A stretch of DNA of 64,000 nt from Conus ventricosus (GCA_018398815.1 CM031604.1:49258710-49322709), one strand, 5' to 3'; shown: positions 33,610-46,355, counted from the stretch's first letter. Program-made: numbers and translations. Notes: generated by a model from the sequence alone, not told the origin.

Positions 33610-34287
33610 AAATTATAATAAACAAATTGTTATAAGCAACAATAATAAACAATCTACAATAAACAAACGTATTGAACGGGGGGGCAGTCGTAAGCATAGC
33701 TTTGCGTGCTTAGATTTTTCTAACTGCTCTTTTTTTTTAGCTCATCTTTTTCCCTTATTATATAATTTCACTTAAACATTCCTCAAAACTAAACTTTGTC
33801 CTTAGTGTAAATAATACAACCGATTTTAACTGCGAACTAAAGTCTTTTAAGACAGCATTTTATTTTTGAGTTAGAGCCACACAGAAACAGGCGTGGGGAC
33901 CACTAAAGGGTTGCTTTGACAGAGCTTTTCTTTTTTAACAATGTCTAGTTCACTACAGTCATCAATAAATAAACAGTGTTCCAGTTCCCTCAAATAGTCT
34001 ATAGTAACGTTCTAAACAGTCGGGTTTAGTTTGCACTAGGAACAAAATAGAAATATATTCTCGTCTGTCCAAATAAACTTCCCTTTTTTTGTAAGACTGT
34101 TGTGCTTAAAAGGTTGTGCAGAATATAACAATGTACTCGTAATGAAACCTGTATATTGTTTGTAACAAATCAAGTACGAAGACAGTTTTCCCACACCCAG
34201 TAATCCCACAGATAAGAAACAGTGCGGATCTTTGGGCATAAACTTCAAACTATCCATCTGTTTTTTATAAGAATATTTCTTTTGCAT
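33610..34287 (-). pseudogene. FtsK/HerA-type (A32-like) genome-packaging ATPase, frameshifted
   Basis: Minus strand, with ATG at 34287 (context TTTAAATG). The N-terminus reads LKFMPKDPHCFL. A Walker A motif CGITGCGK is legible in an adjacent frame (about 34185-34207), and a Walker B motif LFIDDCSELDIVKK lies at about 33925-33975. This spacing and the acidic DD pair fit the A32-like packaging ATPases of Polintons, adintoviruses and related viruses, which pump DNA into the capsid. The C-terminal limit is approximate. The gene sits between the capsid gene and the unrecognised gene, all on the minus strand. Confidence 0.75.
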
Positions 34288-34339
34288 TTAAAGGCCACGT
34301 CTTTTAAGCCTGTTTTCCTTTTAATGTTTAACTGGGCAA

Positions 34340-35553
34340 ACACAAAACCATAAAAACATGCATTTGTATTGAGGCGTTTCCATCTGCTTTCTTGCGAATA
34401 TTTATTTTTATACCATCTTGCCCTACCCTTTCTCCACTTCCAAACAACCTTTTGTCAAATGTAGATCTAAAATCAACCACAGCCGTATTTAGTTATCAAG
34501 TAGTCTTCGAGTCTTACATCATAAAGGAAAGTTTTTTACATACTCGATCAACTGCAGGGTCTCTTTGCCTACCTCCAGCGAACAACTTTCTTTTTTCATC
34601 AAAGTGTTGGTGAGGTAAAAGTCCACGCCCCGAATACCAAACCCATCAGACTTGCCATTTATTAACACAGTCAACCTTCTCAATTTTTGGATTATAAAAC
34701 GCTTCTGAATCTCTCTGAAAAGGAGTTGTTTTTTCAGTAAACAAGAACAAAATTCCTTTTAAAAGACTTTAAAAACTGATTTAGATGTATGTTCCAAAGA
34801 GTGTCTCGCTTGTTTCTATTTTCTGTAATGGAGTGTAAAAACGTTTTCATAATAAATAACGGTTTACTTTTATAAATGGTTAAGATTGTTCTGGCTAGTT
34901 CGGGGTTAGTAACAATCAAACTCAAGAGAAATGTCGCTGACTGTGTATTTAGCTAAAGGGTCTTCAGACAGAACAACAGAATCGCTAGGATTAAATGTCA
35001 GTTCATAGTAAGTTTTTCTTTTTGTGCACCTTGGTAATATGGCATATGCGTTTTTAACAACTCAAAATCTAGAGGGATGCAGAATCTGTGCCAAATGCTT
35101 CTGCTACTGCCTCATCTTAAAAATCACCCTTGCATCCTCCGCTTTAAGCCTGTGCTTGAGACCGTTGGACTTTGTATTCCCCGATAAACTTTCTCTTTTC
35201 TTTCCTTTTTTTGGGACCATAGTCAGAATAGAGGGCAAAAATGTCTGCATCACCAGTACAAAGACTTCGCTGCCCTCCAGTTTGATTGCTAAAATGTTTA
35301 ACGATAGCCCTGCCTAAATTAGCAACAACACTAGCATTAGGATCTGTCGATTTAATATCTAGTTTTAATGATATTAGCAGTGCCTGGCATTATAACATCG
35401 CCAGCGCCAAGATCAGGGAACTTAACTATTAAAACTTGTCCAGGCTCAACTGTTGATGGAGTATTTACACTAATTACAGTCTGCCCTTTTACTTTTTCGC
35501 CATGGGGTCCTTCTCTTTTCGTATGGATCGAGGTCACAACTGTATGAGTTCAT
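34340..35553 (-). pseudogene. Major capsid protein, frameshifted (copy B)
   Basis: A noisy copy of the capsid gene seen open at 43508-44735. It starts at ATG 35553 (TTTATAAAAAATG) and includes the C-terminal end that is lost to the gap in copy C. Frame breaks are all small indels relative to C. Confidence 0.8.
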
Positions 35554-35588
35554 TTTTTATAAAATAAAAAAGAATATAAATAAAAAAT

Positions 35589-36626
35589 ATGGCTGAAGAT
35601 TTTGACCCGATTGATCCTTTGAAGAAGAAGATGAAGAACTAGGCCCTTCATTGCAAGAAGAGCTTGAAGGAGCAGCAGCAGGCCAAGAAGTAGGATTAAG
35701 TCAAATACGATTGCTAGATAGAAAATTTAATCATTATATGGCCATATGGGGGGAGAGCAGCCAGAAGCACTTAGGGTTTCTGATTTTTCAACAATAAAAA
35801 TAATCATTTGTTATGTAGAACCGGTAAAGGAAAGAGTGTGCGGCTTACTGCAAAGCCGGACCCAACCCAGTTTTTAAGCAGGCCACAATTCTTAGAGATC
35901 TCCCTGTTGTTTACCAAAGGCAATTAAACTTTATGACGATTAAGGCCCGAAGCTGTTAGTCTTTTACAAAACTTGGGCAAGAGTTGCCAACACAATCTAA
36001 AATACAAAACATACCTCTTCAAGAAATTTAAAACGAACAGCAGATGAACTAATAAGCAGAAATTGAAACGAGTTTTAAAAGAGGAGACACAATTAAAAAC
36101 ATTGACGTTCCCCATTTGCCTATGCGTGAAATCCTGGGGCTTAATGAGGCTTTAAAGGACAAAAGGGGTGAACTAACAAACAATTTTGGCAAAACTGGTG
36201 AGTTGGATAGAGAGATAGAAAAGAAAAAAAATAAACTGGCTGATGCGGATGATAACAATTTTGGGCGAGAAGAAAAGGCTAGAATACAGCAGAAAATACA
36301 GGATTTAAAGCTACAAAGGGCGGCCAGGTTAGAATGCCCGTCTCTAACAGGGCGCAGCTAGCATCACAAACAAACAGAATAAGAGAAACTATAAACAGAA
36401 TACTTTATGAAAACACTACGCTAGCAGAAAGAAAAGGACTCTGTTCCGGGGAAAAGGGGATTACAATAGTTAGTATATTAACGGCTATAGGGTTGCTATC
36501 TTTACACTCGTTTATGCTTTAACCGACAGTGCGCCAACAGGGCCAGTAGCGCCTCCGGCACCCCAGCTTGGTAAAAAGTTGGATTAGAAAACAATTACAT
36601 CACTAGCAAACTTATTAAAGAAGTTA
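35589..36626 (+). pseudogene. Coiled-coil/membrane protein, frameshifted, PLE-interrupted (copy B)
   Basis: Counterpart of 44771-45811. It stops at the target duplication CTTATTAAAGAAGTTA (36611-36626) where the PLE begins. The 3' part resumes at 41829. Confidence 0.75.
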
Positions 36627-37536
36627 TTGAACAGTAAAACCACCAACACCCAATTGCATATTGCAATTTTCGGTTTATTGTAAAACCTTGTCAAGCATAA
36701 AAAACCAAGGGCCCACTAAATGACAGCCCAAAGCACAGCAAATTTTTATTCTAAGACTGATCATCTCTCACCCTTTCCCAATTCACCTGAATTTCCCACT
36801 CACGCTTTAAATCCTAACAAAAAGCCTACCATAATTAAAGAAAAAAAGGCAGCAATGAGCTATGTGAAATAAAAAACATGGGGGGGTCCCGTCAAGACCT
36901 TAAAAAACAAACGGAAATGAGTTCAAGCTCACACTGGTGCCTCTAAGATACCCGACAACACACTCTCCCCTAACTCCATCATTTTTAAAAGCATCTTGTG
37001 CTTACAATAAGGTAGTGGAAAACACATTTATGATTTTCACAAGCAAATGGTAGTTGAAAAGACTCACATTACATTCAACTGAAACCGAAAAGTCTTATCT
37101 CTCACTTCCCCCCCCCATCCTCCCTCACCATTAACTCTCATTCCCCCATACAATCCCTACCCATCCCCTTTCTATATGTCTATACTTGCGTTTGTGTGTG
37201 ATCCTTTCTATATGTCTATACTTGCGTTTGTGTGTGATCCTTTCTATAAAGTCTATACTTTGCGTTTGGTGTATCCTTTCTATATGTCTATACTTGCGTT
37301 TGTGTTGAATACTTGCGGGTGCGTTCATACATGCATGCGTGTATGTTTTGTGTGTGTGGTGTGTGTGTGTGTGTGTGTGGTGTGGTGTGTGTGGTGTGTG
37401 TGAGTGAGTGAATGATGGTGTGGGGTGAGCATTGGGGTGTGTGTGGTGTGTGTGTGTGGGGTGTGTGTGTGTGTGTGTGTGTGTGTGGTGTGGGGTATGT
37501 GTGTGTGTTTGCGTGCATGGTGTGCGTGTGTGAGTG

Positions 37537-37586
<50 letters not shown>

Positions 37587-37587
37587 G

Positions 37588-37619
<32 letters not shown>

Positions 37620-40600
37620 CTAAATGGGGTTGTGTGTGTGTGTGTGTGTGTGTGCGTGCGTGCGTGCTTGCGTGCGTGCGTGCGTGCGTGTGTGTGCGCG
37701 CGCGCGCGCATGTGTCTGTTACATGTAAGTTTAAAAAGTGTGGTACCCTACATTCAGCTAGTCCCAGACATTGAGGCCATTTGGGGGAGTTTGTCCTAAT
37801 CTTATGCCGCCAGTACCTTTCACGTGTTCTCTGTCTGGTATCAAGTGTTTTCATCAGTTCAATAGGAGTGACACGGAGATCCTCCTCACTAGTCCACTGC
37901 TTTGAAAATGTTTGGCTACTAAAGTTTCCCTGCATGTTAAATCAGTCCTACCAACACTCTGTGTTTGGGTTCTAAGTTATGAGTTTTGTTGTCTGTTTTT
38001 TTAATGTTCGATCGTGGCCAAGGAAAACGCCTGGGCAGGGTCTGGCTTGTTTCTCCGAAAATATTGAACATCTTTAAAACCTAGCACAGTCCACTAAGTA
38101 AAATTTGATTAGAGCTTTTGCAGCCCATAGCATCTCTGATGTGGAAAGTCTGCCCTGTTCAAAAACTTGTGAATGTAGAAGTCTCTTGAAGATGTTTCTG
38201 ACAAAGAACACATCTGCTGGCGGTTTCACTTGTATACCCTTGGATCTGTCATTTTGTTTATATGCTGACTTGTGGTGGCTTGGATGGCATCAGAATTTTC
38301 CTAAGATTGTTACAGTTTCTTTCCCCTACCATTTGGGGACTGCGGCATGCTTTCTGCCCCTTCTACGCTTCTGTGAAGGTCGGGCATCATGTCCTTTGAG
38401 CCATCCTCCTATGTCTGGATGAGAGGGTTGTGGTTATTATGAAGGGAACCCTCTCGTTGTTTTTCTTGATTTTGTATTGGAGGGTTTTTTCTCTTGGAAG
38501 AGCTGTGACCTTTGTGATGGCCTCCTGTATCCCGTTTTTTTCTGGGTATCCTCGCCTCTGCAGCTTCTTCTTGAGGTCACTTTCATCGTTGATGGTAAGT
38601 TTCCTCCTCTGAACAGATCCTGCGTATACGCAGGCACGTCCGTAGGGATTCCTCTCGTACAGTGGCGAGGATGGCAGGAATGGAACGGCAGGTACATGTT
38701 TGCATCTGTGGGCCCTTTTCATACAGGTTTTGTAGTGATCTGTCCCTGTTTTATGCCATGTTCACATCAAGGTAAGGCCCCATTGGATCTCCCATAATGG
38801 GTCGTGAATTTGATGGTATCATGTTGAGCATTCAGCCAGCATAAGAATTGTTGTAGGTTCTCCTCCCGTGTTCCCAGAGCATCAGAATATCATCTATGAA
38901 TCTGCGCCAACAGTTGCTTCTTAAACGCCCGGGAGATTTGGACAGGAGACGCCTCTCAAGATGTCCCAATGAAAATATTGGCTATTGTCGGGGCCATTGG
39001 CGTGCCCATTGCAGTGCCATGGATTTGTCTGAACATCTCTCCGTCAAATTCAAAGTAGTTGTTTTGTAAAATATGTTCTACAATCTGTGTTAAAAGTGAA
39101 AGTTTGGGGATATTGTCCGTCTGGTATCCAGGGTCTTTCAGAATCTCTCTAAGGGATGTGGATACTTCCTCATGAGGGATGTTTGGGTACAGACCCACAA
39201 CATCAATTGTTACAATGAATGTTTCATCATTCAATGACGGGATGGAGTTGTTCCATTTTCTTATAGTCTAAGGAGATGTGTCGTGTCCTTCAAGTAGGAT
39301 GGTAGTTGTTGCACTACTGGCTGTACCAGTGATCCACAAGCCTTTAAAGCCGTTCTGTGGGAGCACCCACTCCTGACACGATGGGTCGTCCTGGAGGGTT
39401 GTCCCAAATCTTTGTGTACTTTGGGGGGATGATAGAATACCCCTGTTCTTACGTTGGGAGGTCTGTCAGACCCCCAGTCATGTGTTTTCCTGTCTATGGC
39501 ACCATCCCTCTAGGAGCTTCTGCATAAATTCATTGGATTTCTTGGCTATTTCCACAGTGGGGTCTTTCCTCTGTCGCTCGTAATGGTCCCCCGTTGTTTT
39601 TGCTGCCTCAGTGCTTCCTTCTTGTATTTACAAAAATCCCGAATAACTACCCCTCCCCCTTTGTCTGCTGGTGAAATTCGGATCTCTCTTTGGTTACCAG
39701 ATTTTCAGTTGGTGCAGGCCTATTCGGCTTTTTTTGTCCAAATTCTGGTGTGCAGGGGGGAGGGGTGTGAAGGCCATTACTTTGGAGAGGGGAAAGTAGA
39801 GCAGTAGCATCCAGGGCTTCGTCTCGTCCTTTCGGGGGGTTCATAAAAAGTCTTTTTGTAAAATTTCAACTTGTGTGGCTTTTTGAGCTGGAGCGTTTTC
39901 ATCGTACCAATATTCTTTCAATCGGATTTTGCAGAGTCCCTCTTTGTGTCAAATAATGCACTTCATCATAGGAGGTGGGAGTGGGGCAGAACTTTGGGGC
40001 CGTATGAAAGAAGTTGTGTTGTTCCTTGGTAAAAATGTATGGGAAGACAGGTTTGATCACTTGGATGGTTCTGGACCACCACAGGGTTCGTTTTCCTTCT
40101 GAAGTGTCTGTTCTTCTTGGGAAAGTGGCATTACGTGGAGAAGATTTATCGGAAGTTTGGAAACCTCACCCGCCAATTTCACCATGTTGTCAGTTTCCTT
40201 CTTTTTGTGACTTTACACTGGAGTTTAATTCTGCTCTCTTTTCGCTGGCGTGTTGCTTGGAAATCCAAGTAGATTCATCATAAGTGTGTAAAGGAGTATG
40301 TTGTTGTTCTTTTTTCAGCTCCTGTTGGATTTCTTTTGCTGCCCCCTTGTAAAAGTCCTTGTAATGCGTAAAATGGAAATTTCTGCTGAGTTCAAAACTT
40401 TCTTGATTCTATCAGTCAGGTTAGTGTCAGGTGGGAAGCGCCGTGAATCCAAAGGAAATCTTCATTCCCTGGGTATGAGTTGTTTCCCAACACACTCCAC
40501 TAAGAAAGTCTTGATGTGATAAAAAATCGCTGTAGCTTGGCTGTCAGACGTAGGCCCTGGTTGATCTCCTTTCTGGGGGAAGGCTCGCCCAGATCCGTAA

Positions 40601-41468
40601 TACTGGATGCAGAGTGATACGTGGTAGTTGGGCATGATGACTTTAATGGCGAAGATGGGGGGGATCTGGTGCTTTGCAGAACTCACTTTTGAGTGTATCC
40701 AATGTTGGATACGAGGGAGTTCCTCACAAGAAACGCTCCTTGTGGCACATAAATTGAACAGTAAAAACCACCAAACCCAATAGCAATTGCAAATTTTCGG
40801 TTTATTGGTAAAACCTTTGTCAAGCCATAAAAAACCAAGGGCCCACTAAATGACAGCCCAAAGCACAGCATTTATATTCTAAGACTGATCATCTCCACTC
40901 CCCAATTCACCTGAATTCCCACTCACTGCTTTAAAATCCTAACAGAAGCCTACCAGAATTAAAGAAAGAAAAGGCAGCAATGAGCTTAGTGAAATAAAAA
41001 CTGGGGGCGGTCAGTCAAGCCTTAAAAAACAAACGGAAATGAGTTCAAGCTCACACTGGGCCTCTAAAGAACCCGACAACACCCCTCCCCTAACCCATCA
41101 ATTTTAAAATGCATTTTTTTGCTTACAATAAGGTATGGAAAACACATTTATGATTTTCACATGCAAATGGTACTGTTGAAAAGACTCACATTACATTCAA
41201 CTGAAACCTGAAAAGTCTTAAACTCTCACTTCCCCCACCATCCTCCCTCCCCCATTAACTCTCATCCCACCATACAGTCCCCCAAACCCCTCCCTTTCTA
41301 TATGTCTATACTTGCGTTTGTGTGTGATCCTTTCTATATTCTATACTTGCGTTTGTGTGTGATCCTTTCAAAATGCTATACTTGCGTTTGTGTGTGATCC
41401 TTTCTATATGTCTATACTTGCGTTTTGTGTGTGAATACTTGCGTGGGGTGCGTTCATACATGCATGCA

Positions 41469-41509
<41 letters not shown>

Positions 41510-41510
41510 T

Positions 41511-41551
<41 letters not shown>

Positions 41552-41621
41552 AGTGATGAGTGTGTGTGAGTGAGCATTTGTGTGGTGTGTGTGTGTGTAT
41601 GTGTGTGTGTTTGCGTGCATG

Positions 41622-41705
<84 letters not shown>

Positions 41706-41728
41706 CTAAATGTGTGTGTGTGTGTGGG

Positions 41729-41771
<43 letters not shown>

Positions 41772-41828
41772 TGTGTTTTGCGCGCGCGCGCGCAAGTGTC
41801 TGTTACATTAAGTAAGAAGTGTGGTACC
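36627..41828 (-). mobile_element. Penelope-like element (copy B, noisy)
   Basis: Counterpart of 45812-51040 at the same insertion site, with target duplication CTTATTAAAGAAGTTA at 36611-36626 and 41829-41844. RT fragments include EVSTSLREILKDPGYQ (39080-39180) and GTAMGTPMAPTIANIF. The pseudo-LTRs, 36-bp repeats and TG tracts are all present with more indels. Confidence 0.8.
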
Positions 41829-42035
41829 CTTATTAAAGAAGTTAGCGGCTAAAGCGCTTAATGCTCTGCCCCGGCATAATAGGCAGTGTGTTAGTTGGGT
41901 TTTGTCTACTATAGGGAAAGTTGCTGGTTATATGGCTGACCATCTGTGGACGTTAGGAGTGCTACTGCTGGATTAATTTTTAGTGAAATAAAGTATGGCC
42001 AATCCAGTAAAAGTTAAAAATACAACGAGGGCTGT
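41829..42035 (+). pseudogene. 3' part of the coiled-coil/membrane gene after the PLE (copy B)
   Basis: Resumes with the target duplication and continues with the hydrophobic C-terminus seen in copy C at 51041-51230, with indels. Confidence 0.65.
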
Positions 42036-42115
42036 CTTTTCGCTAGTGTGACTGTCAGTGTTAGGCAGATCAACAGGTGGCGTGCTTTCTGGCTGCTTTC
42101 TGGCTGTGGGGGCGC

Positions 42116-43195
42116 TTATAACTGGATCGCTTTCTTCAGGGCTAGGTACTTTTTTAAAATGGATGGAGCAGGCCTTGTGTTTAAGCTTTGATTGTGCCCT
42201 AAGTTTTGGCCGTCTCCAGCTATGAGGATTTCATTGTTATAATTCTGTATCATGCCAATCTGTCGTCTAAGGTCAGAGGGCAGCATGTACAACCCATGGC
42301 CCACAACGAAGTCAACCTTTGACCTAGCGTGTGCAAGAACGTCTTGATACCTTTGTATGCTGGCAGGCAAATCAACGGCAGAGTTAATAGCATCTTCTAA
42401 ATTAGCTAGAAATTGTTTTCTGGCATCAAAGCCTGTAGATTGATCAACTATGCTAGACTTAGTCTGTGCTTGTGCTCCTAATAGACACCAAACGTATGTT
42501 CGTATGGAGTCATTGAGTCTTTGAACTCCTGGCATTGTTAGGCCTTTACTTTCATCTAAGAAAATGTTGTCCAAGCATTAGGGCGTTTTTGTTCTATTGA
42601 CATCAAATCGAACTTGTTTGTCTGGCTGAAAAGAGGTGTGGCCAGGCCAGTAGTCATAAGTATATTCTCTTTTTACACCCCACAAATATAATGTTCCTAA
42701 CCCATGATTGCGGTCTAACTTTTGTCTAAAATCAGTTGAAGGATTAATGCTAAATTCGTTGCAGATTCTTTCATATGCATTATTGTCCATTGGACTTTTA
42801 AATGGATTAAACGCGTTGTCGCTTGGAAGGGGCACTTGTAGTTCAGTTAGTATTCGTCTGTACTGGTAATAAACAAGAAAGTTATATACTGACCTTACTA
42901 AAAAGATTAGGGTGGTTTAAATGGTTTGCATATGAAACACCGCAGCCAGTAGTTGCGCAGTAAACGGCAAAATTTAACTGATTCTGGTAAAACGTCATAG
43001 GGCGGGATGACCATGCTGATGGCACTCTGTCACTCTTTATTGGTGGATTTGAATATTTAGTTAGTGGGTTTACAAGTCTGACCCGGAAGCCGTATGATTC
43101 ATCTACTGCAATGGTTAAATGCTGAAGTTCAAAGATTTGGAATTATAAAACGCTCCTACATGTAAGTACGCTTTCGTTATATTAAAAGGTTCCAT
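42116..43195 (-). pseudogene. Conserved 360-aa Polinton protein, frameshifted (copy B)
   Basis: Counterpart of 51329-52411. It is broken mainly near 42575 and 42840-43195. The ATG at 43195 is preceded by the T-rich strand of the shared A-rich leader. Confidence 0.75.
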
Positions 43196-43230
43196 TTTTT
43201 TAAATTAGTTTTTAAAATAGTTATAAAAAG

Positions 43231-43340
43231 ATGTACATCTATATACCAAGCAAAACAGCGTGTGTCTTAACGTACCCAATTGACAATAGGCGCGGAGTTG
43301 TAGTAGCTCTTAAAAAAATTGCTTTAAAGTTATGTGGTTA
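43231..43340 (+). pseudogene. 5' fragment of the penton-like gene (copy B, cut by gap)
   Basis: ATG at 43231 (TTATAAAAAGATG). About 110 bases match the start of 52446-53186. The sequence then degenerates into homopolymers (43350-43407) before the N gap, typical of a poor contig end. Confidence 0.7.
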
Positions 43341-43407
43341 ATATTGGGGCCCAAAAAAAGGGTTAAAAACAAAGGAAAAATTTTTAAAACCCATTTTTTT
43401 TTTTTTC

Positions 43408-43507
43408 NNNNNNNNNNNNNNNNNNNNNNNNNNNNNNNNNNNNNNNNNNNNNNNNNNNNNNNNNNNNNNNNNNNNNNNNNNNNNNNNNNNNNNNNNNNNN
43501 NNNNNNN
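43408..43507. other. Assembly gap, 100 N
   Basis: Exactly 100 N between contigs 2 and 3. The sequence on its right repeats about 34336 onward, so it marks an unmerged overlap, not missing sequence. Confidence 1.
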
Positions 43508-44735
43508 TATAAACCATTAAAACAACACATTGCATTTGTATTGAGGCGTTTCCATCTGCTTTCTTGCGAATATTTATTTTTATACCATCTTGCCCTACCC
43601 TTTCTCCACTTCCAAACAACCTGTTGTCAAATGTAGATCTAAAATCTAACCACAGCCCGTATTTAGTTATCAAGTAGTCTTCGAGTCTTACATCATAAAG
43701 GCAAAGTTTTTTACATACTCGATCAACTGCAGGATCTCTTTGCCTACCTCCAGCGAACAACTTTCTTATTTCATCAAAGTGTTGGTGAGGTAAAAGTCCA
43801 CGCCCCGAATACAACCGATCAGACTTGCCATTTATTACACAGTCAACCTTCTCAATTTTTGGATTATAAAACGCTTCTGATTCTCTCTGAAAAGGAGTTG
43901 TTTCTTCAGTAAACAAGAACAAAATTCCTTTTAAAGACTTTAAAGACTGATTTAGATGTATGTTCCAAAGAGTGTCTCGCTTGTTTCTATTTTCTGTAAT
44001 GGAGTGTATAACGTTTTCATAATAAATAACGGTTTTACTTTTATACTGGGTTAAGATTGTTCTGGCTAGTTCGGGGTTAGTAACAACATCAAACTCAAGA
44101 GAAATGTCGCTGACTGTGTATTTAGCTAAAGGGTCTTCAGACAGAACAACAGAATCGCTAGGATTAAATGTCAGTTCATAAGTAAGTTTTTCTTTTAGTG
44201 CACCTTGGTAATATGGCATATGCGTTTTTAACAACTCAAAATCTAGAGGGATGCAGAATCTGTTGCCAAATGCTTCTGCTACTGCCTCATCTTTAACATC
44301 ACCCTTTGCATCCTCCGCTTTAAGCCTGTGCTTGAGACCGTTTGGACTTTGTATTCCCTGATAAACTTTCTCTTTTCTTTCTTTTTTAGGCAGCCATAGA
44401 TCAGAATAGAGGGCAAAAATGTCTGCATCACCTAGTACAAAGACTTCGCTGCCCTCCAGTTTGATTGCTATATGTTTAACGATAGCCCTGCCTAAATTAG
44501 CAACAACACTAGCATTAGGATCTGTCGATTTAATATCTAGTTTGAATGATAGTTTAGCAGTGCCTGGCATTATAACATCGCCAGCGCCAAGATCAGGGAA
44601 CTTAACTATTAAAACTTGTCCAGGCTCAACTGTTGATGGAGTATTTACACTAATTACAGTCTGCCTTATACCTTTTACGCCATGGGGTTCCTTCTCTTTT
44701 CTGTATGGATCGAGGTCACAACTGTATGAGTTCAT
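43508..44735 (-). CDS. Major capsid protein, double jelly-roll type (copy C, 3' end in gap)
   Basis: About 410 codons are open from ATG 44735 to the gap; the last few codons are missing. The product is a Polinton/adintovirus hexon-like capsid subunit. It shows an N-terminal region with ISVNTPSTVEPGQVLIVKFP, a central FCIPLDFELL block, a SGRGLLPHQHF motif, and the C-terminal LFGSGERVGQDGIKI block, a family hallmark. Beta-rich composition with no membrane helix fits. Full-length members run about 450-650 residues, so this is short but plausible. It is divergent from the coiled-coil gene across 35 bp of A/T-only leader. Its open frame, against a broken copy B, suggests the element is young or that B is error-ridden. 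Confidence 0.85.
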
Positions 44736-44770
44736 TTTTTATAAAATAAAAAAGAATATAAATAAAAAAT
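44736..44770. promoter_or_regulatory. 35-bp bidirectional A/T-rich leader
   Basis: The whole spacer between two divergent starts is A/T except for one base: TATAAAAAATG reads into the capsid gene and AAATAAAAAATATG into the coiled-coil gene. This is the pattern seen before most ATGs in the element and likely holds both promoters (inference). Confidence 0.55.
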
Positions 44771-45811
44771 ATGGCTGAAGATTTTGACCCGATTGATCCT
44801 GTTGAAGAAGAAGATGAAGAACTAGGCCCTTCATTGCAAGAAGAGCTTGAAGGAGCAGCAGCAGGCCAAGAAGTAGGATTAAGTCAAATACGATTGCTAG
44901 ATAGAATTGAATCATTATATGGCCATATGGGGCGAGAGCAGCCAGAAGCACTTAGGGTTTCTGATTTTTCAACAGATAAAAATAATCATTTGTATGTAAG
45001 AACCGGTAAAGGAAAGAGTGTGCGGCTTACTGCAAAGCCGGACCCAACCCAGTTTTTAAGCAGGGCCACAATTCTTAGAGATCTCCCTGTTGTTGACCAA
45101 AGGCAATTAAACTTTATTGACGATTTAAGGCCTGAAGCTGTTAGTCTTTTACAAAACTTGGGGCAAGAGTTGCCAACACAATCTAAAATACAAAACATAC
45201 CTCTTCAAGAATTAAATCGAACAGCAGATGAACTAATAGCAGAAATTGAAACGAGTTTTAATGAGGAGACACAATTAAAAACAATTGACGATTCCCCATT
45301 GCCTATGCGTGAAATCCTGGGGCTTAATGAGGCTTTACGGACAATAAGGGGTGAACTAACAAACAATTTGGCAAAACTTGGTGAGTTGGATAGAGAGATA
45401 GAAGAAGAAAAAAATAAACTGGCTGATGCGGATGATAACAATTTAGGGCGAGAAGAAAAGGCTAGAATACAGCAGAAAATACAGGATTTAATGCTACAAA
45501 GGGCGGCCAGGTTAGAAGTGCTGTCTACTAACAGGGCGCAGCTAGCATCACAAACAAACAGAATAAGAGAAACTATAAACAGAATACTTTATGAAAACAC
45601 TACGCTAGCAGAAAGAATAAGGACTCTGTTCAGGGAACAGGGGATTACAATAGTTAGTATATTAACGGCTATAGGGTTTGCTATCTTTACACTCGTTTAT
45701 GCTTTAACCGACAGTGCGCCAACAGGGCCAGTAGCGCCTCCGGCACCCCAGCTTGGTAAAAGTTGGATTAGAAAACAATTACATCATCTAGCAAACTTAT
45801 TAAAGAAGTTA
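44771..45811 (+). CDS. Coiled-coil/membrane Polinton protein, 5' part (copy C, PLE-interrupted)
   Basis: About 347 codons are open up to the PLE. Residues 1-45 are very acidic (EEEDEELGPSLQEEL). Residues about 170-300 form a long charged coiled coil (LGELDREIEEEKNKLADADD, QTNRIRETINRILYENTTL). Then follow ERIRTLFREQGITIVSILTA and a membrane helix (GFAIFTLVYAL) and a Pro-rich hinge. The LNEALRTIRGELTNNLAKL and EQGITIVSILTAIG blocks are very typical of metazoan Polintons. The function is unknown; a virion fibre or membrane-associated structural protein is possible. The PLE inserted at codon LLKKL, and the 3' remainder is at 51041-51230 in the same frame. Confidence 0.8.
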
Positions 45812-45848
45812 TTGAACAGTAAAAACCACCAACACCCAATATGCATAT

Positions 45849-45887
45849 TGCAAATTTTCGGTTTATTGGTAAAACCTTTGTCAAGCA
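45849..45887 (-). ncRNA. Hammerhead-like fold in PLE pseudo-LTR (left)
   Basis: On the minus strand: TTGACAA core, one unpaired A, 5-bp stem II GGTTT/AAACC (45872-45876 with 45860-45864), then GAAA (45859-45856), then AATT as a self-complementary short stem III, and a predicted cleavage after T45852. TGC/GCA (45887-45885 with 45851-45849) makes a 3-bp stem I. Relative to CUGANGA, C3 is U and G8 is A. These two bases pair in the folded ribozyme, so the change is compensatory. Hammerheads in PLE terminal repeats are established, but this variant is not one I know. Confidence 0.45.
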
Positions 45888-46355
45888 TAAAAAACCAAGG
45901 GCCCACTAAATGACAGCCCAAAGCACAGCATTTATATTCTAAGACTGATCATCTCTCACTCCCAATTCACCTGAATTCCCACTCACTGCTTTAAAATCCT
46001 AACAGAAGCCTACCAGAATTAAAGAAAGAAAAGGCAGCAATGAGCTTATGTGAAATAAAAACATGGGGCGGTCAGTCAAGACCTTAAAAAACAAACGGAA
46101 ATGAGTTCAAGCTCACACTGGTGCCTCTAAAGATACCCGACAACACACTCTCCCCTAACTCCATCATTTTTAAAATGCATCTTGTGCTTACAATAAGGTA
46201 GTGGAAAACACATTTATGATTTTCACATGCAAATGGTACTGTTGAAAAGACTCACATTACATTCAACTGAAACCTGAAAAGTCTTATCTCTCACTTCCCC
46301 CACCATCCTCCCTCACCATTAACTCTCATTCCCACCATACAATCCTACCCATCCC

